15,323 nt of DNA from Clostridia bacterium (GTDB lineage Bacteria; Bacillota_A; Clostridia; Christensenellales; CAG-138). The notes beneath the pieces are model-generated. The model was not told the origin of the DNA and made no database searches. It worked only from the letters and a program-made list of their open reading frames with translations. Location: the NCBI GenBank assembly GCA_017394605.1, contig JAFPXU010000058.1, forward strand, positions 1-15,323. Reading direction: 5' to 3'. A program made the position numbers and the translations under genes. This document shows, piece by piece, positions 10,754-15,323 of the stretch (within the stretch, counting starts at the first letter, position 1; each line of letters opens with the position of its first letter).

Positions 10754-13537
10754 TCATTTCCTTCTCAGCCGGCTGCCGATGATGCCGGCCACCCGCTTCG
10801 GGATATGCTTGCCGATACCGGCAAATTTCTGCTCGGCGGGGATCATGCGGGAATACCTGTCGCCCATGGCGCGGGTGAGATGGATCGCGTCGAACTTGCA
10901 CTGCACCGTGCACATGCCGCAGCCGATGCACTTGTTCGGGTCCACGACGCTGCGTCCGCATTCCAGACACCTGGACGCTTCCTTTTTGATCTGTTCCTCC
11001 GTCATGATCAGGTTCTCGTCGTGCATGGTCAGCCGTTTCGCGCTGTCGATGCCCTTATGCTGACGGGCGGGCTTCGCCCTCTTGTCCTCCGGCACGACGA
11101 CCTCGTCCTTGTTGAGCGGGGCGAAATGACGCGTGTTGCGGTGGATGGTGAGCGACTGTCCCTCGTTGACGTAGCGGTGCAGGGAGACCGCGCCTTCGCG
11201 TCCCATCGCAAGCGCGTCGACGACGAACTTCTGGCCGGATACGATATCGCCGCCGGCGAAGATGTCGGGATCGGCCGTCTGAAGCGTCACGGGGTCGGCG
11301 ATCACGAGCCCGCGCGGGCTCAGCTCGACCTTTGTGCCGTCAAGCAGCGTCTGCCAGTCGGGTTTCTGGCCGATGCAGAAGAGGACCGTCGTGCAGGGCT
11401 GTTCCGTGGTGTCGTTATCGTCGAAGGTCGGTGCGAAACGTCCTTCCGCGTTCTTGACGGACAGGCACTTGCGGAAGCGGATGCTCTTGCATCTTCCGTT
11501 CTCGTCCGTCAGGACTTCCGTCTGGCCCCAGCCGTCATGGATCACGATGCCGTCCGCCTTGCAGAGTTCCTGATCCTCCTCGCCCATGGGCATTTCGTCA
11601 TAGGACTCCAGGCAGTACAGGTGCACGCTCTTCGCGCCCCTGCGGACCGCAGTACGGGCGGTGTCCGCGCCGATGTTGCCGCCGCCGATGACCACCACGT
11701 CGCCCTCAAGACGGAAGCTGTCGTCCAGCGTGACCTTCTTGACGAAGTCCACGCCGCCCATGACGCCCTCGGCGTCCTCGCCCGGGATGCCGAGCTTGCC
11801 CGCGTACTGGAGGCCGATGCCGAGGAAGAATCCCTCGAATCCCTGCTCACGGAGCTCAGGGATGGTCACGTCCTTTCCGACTTCCACGCCGCAGCGGATC
11901 TCAACGCCCATCTCGCGGAGGATGTCGATCTCGGCGTTCACGACGTCCTTTTCCAGACGGAAATTGGGGATGCCGAGCGTCATCATGCCGCCCGGTACGG
12001 GCGCCTTTTCGAACACGACGGGGCTGTAGCCCTCGATGGCGAGGAAGTAGGCGCAGGAAAGTCCGGCGGGACCGGAGCCGATGATCGCGACCTTCTTGCC
12101 GATCTTCTCGCGCGTGGTGGAGACCATCGGCGGAACGTATCTGTATTCGGATTCGAGATCCTTTGCAGCGATGAACTGCTTGATATCATCGATCGCCAGC
12201 GCGTCGTCCACCGTGCCGCGCGTGCACTCGTACTCGCAGTATTTGTGGCAGATGGAACCGCAGACCGCCGGGAACGGGTTGTCCCGTTTGATCAGCTCGA
12301 GCGCTTCGCGGTAGCGGCCCTCGCTTGCCATCTTGATGTATCCCTGGATGGCGATGTGCAGCGGGCAGGCGGCCTTGCAGGGCGCGGTGCCCGTCGGCCA
12401 GGTCTGGATGACGCCGTTCTCGTTCTTGTAGTTCCAGTTCCACCTGTCCTCGCCCCAGACGTGGTCGTCCGGAAGCTCCTGCCTCGGATACTCGATCTCG
12501 CCGTGCGTCGTGCAGAGCTTCTGCCCAAGACGCACCGCGCCTGCCGGACAGACCTCCACGCACTTGCCGCAGGCGACGCACTTTGCGGCGTCGACTTCGG
12601 AAATGTAGGCGGAGCGGGACATGTTGGGCGTATTGAACAGCTGCGAGGTGCGCAGCGCGTTGCAGATGCCGACCGCGCAGTTGCAGATGCCGAAGATCTT
12701 GTTTTCGCCGTCGATATTGGTGATCTGATGGACGTAGCCCTTTTCCTCGGCCTTTTTCAGGATCTCGATCGCTTCGTCATAGGTGATGTCGTGGCCCATG
12801 CCCGTCTCGCGGCAGTAATCGGCAAAGTCGCCGACGCCGATGCACCAGTACTGCTCGAGATCGCCGGAACCCTCTCCGCGGATGCGCTGCTGCTTGCGGC
12901 AGGAGCAGATGCCCACGCCGAGGTGTCCCTCGTATTTTTTCAGCCAGTGCGAGAGGTGCTCCACGTCGAGCGACTCGCACTCGGCGGGGATGGCCTCCTC
13001 GACCGGGATCACGTGCATGCCGATGCCGTTGCCGCCGGGACCGACCATCTGCGTGATGCCGGCAAGCGGCAGATACGTCATGCGCTCGAAGAAGTCCGCG
13101 ACCTGCGGCGTCACGGGAGAGATCTCGGGCCGCATGACCATGATCTCGGCGGAGCCGGGCACGAACATGTCGAGCACCCATCTGCGTTCATGGTTCGGAT
13201 TCTTTCCGTCAAGGTTCTCAAAGTGCCACTCCACGAGGCTGGCCTGGCAGAGCGCTTCGAGCACGGTCGTGAGGTGCTCGTCGTCATAGCCGGTGAGTTC
13301 CTTCATCTGCGCGAAGGTCTTCGGCTTGCGTTTGCCCATCTTCAGCGCGGTGTCGAGGCAGTCGTCGGCAATGCTCCTGCCGTACCGCCGCTCCGCGTAC
13401 TGCAGGCCGCAGTCGATGCCCCAGTATTCCGGGGCGTTCACGGACATCTTTTCGAGACCGAGCAGGATCTCCTTCCGGTCGGTGATGATCTTTCCGAGCT
13501 TAAAGATCTTTTGATCGCGGGTCAGTTCTTTCGCCAC
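10754..13537 (-). CDS. Multidomain iron-sulfur FAD/NAD(P) oxidoreductase (GltD-like)
   Basis: The 927-residue protein runs as follows. Residues 70-130 are winged-helix-like. Residues 205-295 are a Cys-rich module (C211, C213, C232, C242, C285, C287, C292). C320-xx-C-xx-C-xxx-CP begins a ferredoxin-type 4Fe-4S site. Cysteines at 387, 391, 426, 430, 434 and 438 sit where GltD-family proteins bind their Fe-S clusters. The FAD motif is GSGPAG (487-492) and the NAD(P) motif GGGNIGAD (618-625). A C-terminal ferredoxin site lies at C870-C880, preceded by C857 and C860. GltD-like flavoproteins pass electrons between NAD(P)H and Fe-S partners; here the partner is unknown. The start is GTG at 13537, with GGAGG 7 nt upstream. 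It sits between hypB (22 nt) and hypA (1 nt), implying a hydrogen- or nickel-linked redox role. Confidence 0.85.
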   Translation of the reverse strand: MAKELTRDQKIFKLGKIITDRKEILLGLEKMSVNAPEYWGIDCGLQYAERRYGRSIADDCLDTALKMGKRKPKTFAQMKELTGYDDEHLTTVLEALCQASLVEWHFENLDGKNPNHERRWVLDMFVPGSAEIMVMRPEISPVTPQVADFFERMTYLPLAGITQMVGPGGNGIGMHVIPVEEAIPAECESLDVEHLSHWLKKYEGHLGVGICSCRKQQRIRGEGSGDLEQYWCIGVGDFADYCRETGMGHDITYDEAIEILKKAEEKGYVHQITNIDGENKIFGICNCAVGICNALRTSQLFNTPNMSRSAYISEVDAAKCVACGKCVEVCPAGAVRLGQKLCTTHGEIEYPRQELPDDHVWGEDRWNWNYKNENGVIQTWPTGTAPCKAACPLHIAIQGYIKMASEGRYREALELIKRDNPFPAVCGSICHKYCEYECTRGTVDDALAIDDIKQFIAAKDLESEYRYVPPMVSTTREKIGKKVAIIGSGPAGLSCAYFLAIEGYSPVVFEKAPVPGGMMTLGIPNFRLEKDVVNAEIDILREMGVEIRCGVEVGKDVTIPELREQGFEGFFLGIGLQYAGKLGIPGEDAEGVMGGVDFVKKVTLDDSFRLEGDVVVIGGGNIGADTARTAVRRGAKSVHLYCLESYDEMPMGEEDQELCKADGIVIHDGWGQTEVLTDENGRCKSIRFRKCLSVKNAEGRFAPTFDDNDTTEQPCTTVLFCIGQKPDWQTLLDGTKVELSPRGLVIADPVTLQTADPDIFAGGDIVSGQKFVVDALAMGREGAVSLHRYVNEGQSLTIHRNTRHFAPLNKDEVVVPEDKRAKPARQHKGIDSAKRLTMHDENLIMTEEQIKKEASRCLECGRSVVDPNKCIGCGMCTVQCKFDAIHLTRAMGDRYSRMIPAEQKFAGIGKHIPKRVAGIIGSRLRRK

Positions 13538-13559
13538 AGCTATTCCTCCCTAACACTTT

Positions 13560-14252
13560 CTATATAATTAAAATACAGTTGTTCTGCTTCCATTCCGCGA
13601 CGCGGGCGCGCAGCCAGTCGCACCATGCGTCGATGCCCTCGCCCGTCCTTGCGGAGATGAAGAAGATCGCCGCGTCCGGGTTGCGCATTTTGATCCGCTC
13701 GACGACCTTTTCCGTGTCGAAATCCGGAAAGACGGGCAGCACGTCGCACTTGTTGATCAGCACGCAGTCGGAGATCTCGAACATCAGCGGATATTTGAGC
13801 GGCTTGTCGTCCCCCTCCGGAACGGAGAGGATCATGGCGTTCTTGACCGCCCCGGTGTCGAACTCCGCCGGGCAGACGAGATTCCCGATGTTTTCGAGGA
13901 TGACCAGGTCATACTTCTCCGATCCGATCTCCCTGAGCCCCTGACGGGTCATTTCCGCGTCCAGATGGCACATGCCGCCGGTATGGATCTGGATGGATTC
14001 GACGCCCGCGCCGAGGATCTTTCTCGTGTCGACGTCCGAGTCGATGTCCGCCTCCATGACGCCGATCTTCATTTCGTCTCTGATCTTTTCGAAGGTCTTC
14101 AGAAGCGTCGTGGTCTTGCCCGCGCCCGGGGAGGACATCAGGTTCAGAAGAAACGTCTTCTGCCTGCCGAGCTCGCTGCGGAGCGCCGCGGCGTCCTGAT
14201 CGTTGTCCGCGAGAATGCTTTGTTTCACTTCAATGATGCGAATCTCTTCCAT
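13560..14252 (-). CDS. hypB: HypB nickel-incorporation GTPase
   Basis: The 230-residue SIMIBI-class GTPase has a P-loop SSPGAGKTT (40-48), the metal-binding motif GMCHLD (C95, H96), ENIGNLVCPAEFD (C127) and the guanine-specificity motif NKCD (167-170). These are the conserved GTP and nickel/zinc dimer-interface residues of HypB. The N-terminal His-rich or CxxCGC nickel store of some HypB proteins is absent, so nickel probably comes from HypA. HypB uses GTP hydrolysis to load nickel into hydrogenase. It is the first gene of the minus-strand operon, with a -10 element and a palindrome upstream. The ribosome binding site is poor: AAAGGA lies 14 nt before the ATG, but no better start was found. 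Confidence 0.95.
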   Translation of the reverse strand: MEEIRIIEVKQSILADNDQDAAALRSELGRQKTFLLNLMSSPGAGKTTTLLKTFEKIRDEMKIGVMEADIDSDVDTRKILGAGVESIQIHTGGMCHLDAEMTRQGLREIGSEKYDLVILENIGNLVCPAEFDTGAVKNAMILSVPEGDDKPLKYPLMFEISDCVLINKCDVLPVFPDFDTEKVVERIKMRNPDAAIFFISARTGEGIDAWCDWLRARVAEWKQNNCILII

Positions 14253-14300
14253 GGTGTGTATTAGGTTCCTTTCCGTTTCAAAGCGTTCCGATATTCGTTT

Positions 14301-14321
14301 TGGAACAGTTCCAGTATAGCA
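14301..14321 (-). promoter_or_regulatory. Extended -10 promoter and palindromic operator of hypB
   Basis: On the minus strand TGC-TATACT (14321-14313) forms an extended -10 with a weak -35. A 13-bp palindrome, TGGAACAGTTCCA (14301-14313), overlaps the end of the -10 and the predicted start of transcription. Further GGAAC half-sites lie downstream. A repressor site is inferred; the regulator is unknown. Confidence 0.45.
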
Positions 14322-14338
14322 CAGTCCGGTCCGCCGTC

Positions 14339-15052
14339 TCAGTCCTTCCCGTAGGTGAGGTCCAGCTTGAACAGCTTCCGCCCGCCGGATTCGCCCGCGA
14401 TCAGGAAGCTTTCGTCCGTGCGTTCGCTCTTCAGCGTGATCTCGTCAGAAAGCCTTGCTTCGCGGCTGTATTCCGCCCGGATCCGTTTCACCGTTTTTGA
14501 ACGGAGTTCCGCGTCCATGCGGTCCTCCGCCAGGTCGAAATAGCGGGTGTTGTTCATGTGCCCGTTCAGATCCACGTAGCTGTACGGAACGGCAAACCGC
14601 TCCGTTTCCCCGTCCTTCGGGGACCTCGGCGCGGCCGGCAGCGGGGGTTCCTTCCCCGTGCGCTCGCCCGCGATCCCGATCCCGTGCTCCTCCGGAAAGA
14701 CGATGCGGCGCGTAGAACTGTCCATCAGCGCCCAGAACGCGCTTGCCGATACGAGCGTTTCCCCGCTTTCGTCCTCCACGCGGTAGAACCTCGGGAACAG
14801 CAGGTGCATCGTGTCGCCCGGCCAGGAAAAAAGCTTCACCCGTTCGTCGTAGACGGGAAGGCGGACGACGTCCGCCTGCTGCAGCGTCACGATCCAGAGA
14901 AGGCCGCGGTCCAGCGTTTTCTCCCTGCCCATTCCGAGCTCGGTCGTGTGCGCGATGGACGCCTCCTGCAGAAACGTGAACAGTCTCGACAGACGGAGCC
15001 TTCTTGCTGCGTCCGTGTCCGAGCTCAGGATCCGGTACTCCCGTTCGTACAT
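14339..15052 (-). CDS. Acyl-ACP thioesterase (hotdog fold)
   Basis: The 237-residue protein is a double-hotdog acyl-ACP thioesterase. The N-terminal hotdog carries the long helix FTFLQEASIAHTTELG (25-40) and the LLWIVTLQQADVVRLP strand pair (51-66). The C-terminal hotdog carries YVDLNGHMNNTRYFDLAED (159-177), where D161, N163 and H165 match the D-x-N-x-H active-site pattern of FatA/FatB-type enzymes. It releases free fatty acids from acyl-ACP in the cytoplasm. It starts 7 nt after the acyl carrier protein stop, so both come from one transcript and the carrier is its probable partner. The ribosome binding site is weak and overlaps that stop codon. No terminator was seen before hypB. Confidence 0.88.
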   Translation of the reverse strand: MYEREYRILSSDTDAARRLRLSRLFTFLQEASIAHTTELGMGREKTLDRGLLWIVTLQQADVVRLPVYDERVKLFSWPGDTMHLLFPRFYRVEDESGETLVSASAFWALMDSSTRRIVFPEEHGIGIAGERTGKEPPLPAAPRSPKDGETERFAVPYSYVDLNGHMNNTRYFDLAEDRMDAELRSKTVKRIRAEYSREARLSDEITLKSERTDESFLIAGESGGRKLFKLDLTYGKD

Positions 15053-15059
15053 GGCAGCC

Positions 15060-15308
15060 TTACCCCAGGCGCTTGTCGATCGCGTCGACCACGTCGCCGA
15101 GAGTCGACAGCTTCTGCCACTGCCGGTTCGGGATGCGCACGTCGAACGCGGCTTCGAGCCTGCAGATGATCAGCGTGAAGCCCATGGAATCGATGCCGGT
15201 GTCCGTGTTGATCACGGTGTTCTCGTCGAACTCCTTCCCCTCCAGTTCCGGAAGGGAGTCCACGATGATCTCTTTGGTCTTTTCAAGGATCTCTTCTCTG
15301 CGGGTCAT
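15060..15308 (-). CDS. Acyl carrier protein
   Basis: The 82-residue acidic four-helix protein carries the phosphopantetheine attachment site at S41 in the motif TGIDSMGF. Length and helix pattern (EEILEKTKEIIVDSLPEL at the N-terminus, LGDVVDAIDKRL at the C-terminus) are normal for a free-standing carrier. It tethers acyl or polyketide intermediates as thioesters. The motif is DSM rather than the DSL of housekeeping AcpP, and the partner gene is a thioesterase, so it may serve a dedicated lipid or secondary pathway; this is inferred. AAGGGG lies 5 nt before the ATG. The operon probably begins beyond the right edge. Confidence 0.9.
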   Translation of the reverse strand: MTRREEILEKTKEIIVDSLPELEGKEFDENTVINTDTGIDSMGFTLIICRLEAAFDVRIPNRQWQKLSTLGDVVDAIDKRLG

Positions 15309-15323
15309 TCTTTCCCCTTTTCC

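Noticed and set aside
10751..13567. A 938-codon open frame on the plus strand opposite the flavoprotein gene
   Set aside because: The opposite strand encodes a protein with clear Fe-S, FAD and NAD(P) motifs. The antisense translation is His/Asp/Arg/Val-rich without motifs, a usual by-product of GC-rich codon usage.
14301..14313. The hypB palindrome as a LexA site
   Set aside because: LexA sites of this group need GAAC-N4-GTTC; here the half-sites are separated by one base.

Overview
The window looks like chromosomal DNA from a fairly GC-rich anaerobic Firmicute of class Clostridia, plausibly Lachnospiraceae or a relative. This is inferred from AGGAGG-type ribosome binding sites, Firmicute-style promoters, short U-tailed terminators, and families common in that group: a macro domain joined to a C-terminal helical domain, a DUF4405 cytochrome next to a flavoredoxin, and HypA/HypB beside a GltD-like flavoprotein. 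No species assignment is possible from the sequence alone. No rRNA, tRNA, CRISPR array, intact insertion sequence or phage gene was found.

Layout, left to right. Positions 1-1510 hold a partial EamA/DMT-type transporter (minus, running off the left edge) divergent from a YhhN/TMEM86-type membrane protein (plus) with its own terminator. Positions 1600-3436 hold two plus-strand single-gene units. One is a small XRE-type HTH protein whose C-terminal half resembles a histidine-kinase dimerisation helix pair. The other is a PfkB sugar/nucleoside kinase most like pseudouridine kinase. Two terminators serving opposite strands separate them from the minus-strand block. Positions 3452-4731 hold a translationally coupled flavoredoxin and DUF4405 membrane cytochrome. 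Positions 4783-8550 hold an ADP-ribose-themed island on the minus strand: a fused DraG-type ADP-ribosylglycohydrolase plus PARG-like (TIGR02452) protein, a MIDAS-bearing VWA protein 9 nt upstream of it, and a macrodomain protein with an HTH-like C-terminal domain. Positions 8874-10019 hold an AT-richer plus-strand Fic protein with a 4 x 21 bp in-frame tandem repeat, flanked by an inverted repeat and a long perfect hairpin. Positions 10221-14252 hold a minus-strand operon: hypB, a 927-residue iron-sulfur flavoprotein, hypA and a small unknown gene. Positions 14339-15308 hold an acyl-ACP thioesterase and an acyl carrier protein whose operon enters from the right edge.

The most distinctive region is the island 4783-8550. 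It combines two ADP-ribosyl hydrolase domains of different folds in one chain, a VWA scaffold and a macrodomain reader or hydrolase, next to a probable AMP-transferase (Fic). It is a candidate NAD/ADP-ribose signalling, repair or defence module, but no ADP-ribosyltransferase is visible in the window. The HypAB-flavoprotein operon is a second point of interest because no hydrogenase subunits or other hyp genes accompany it here.
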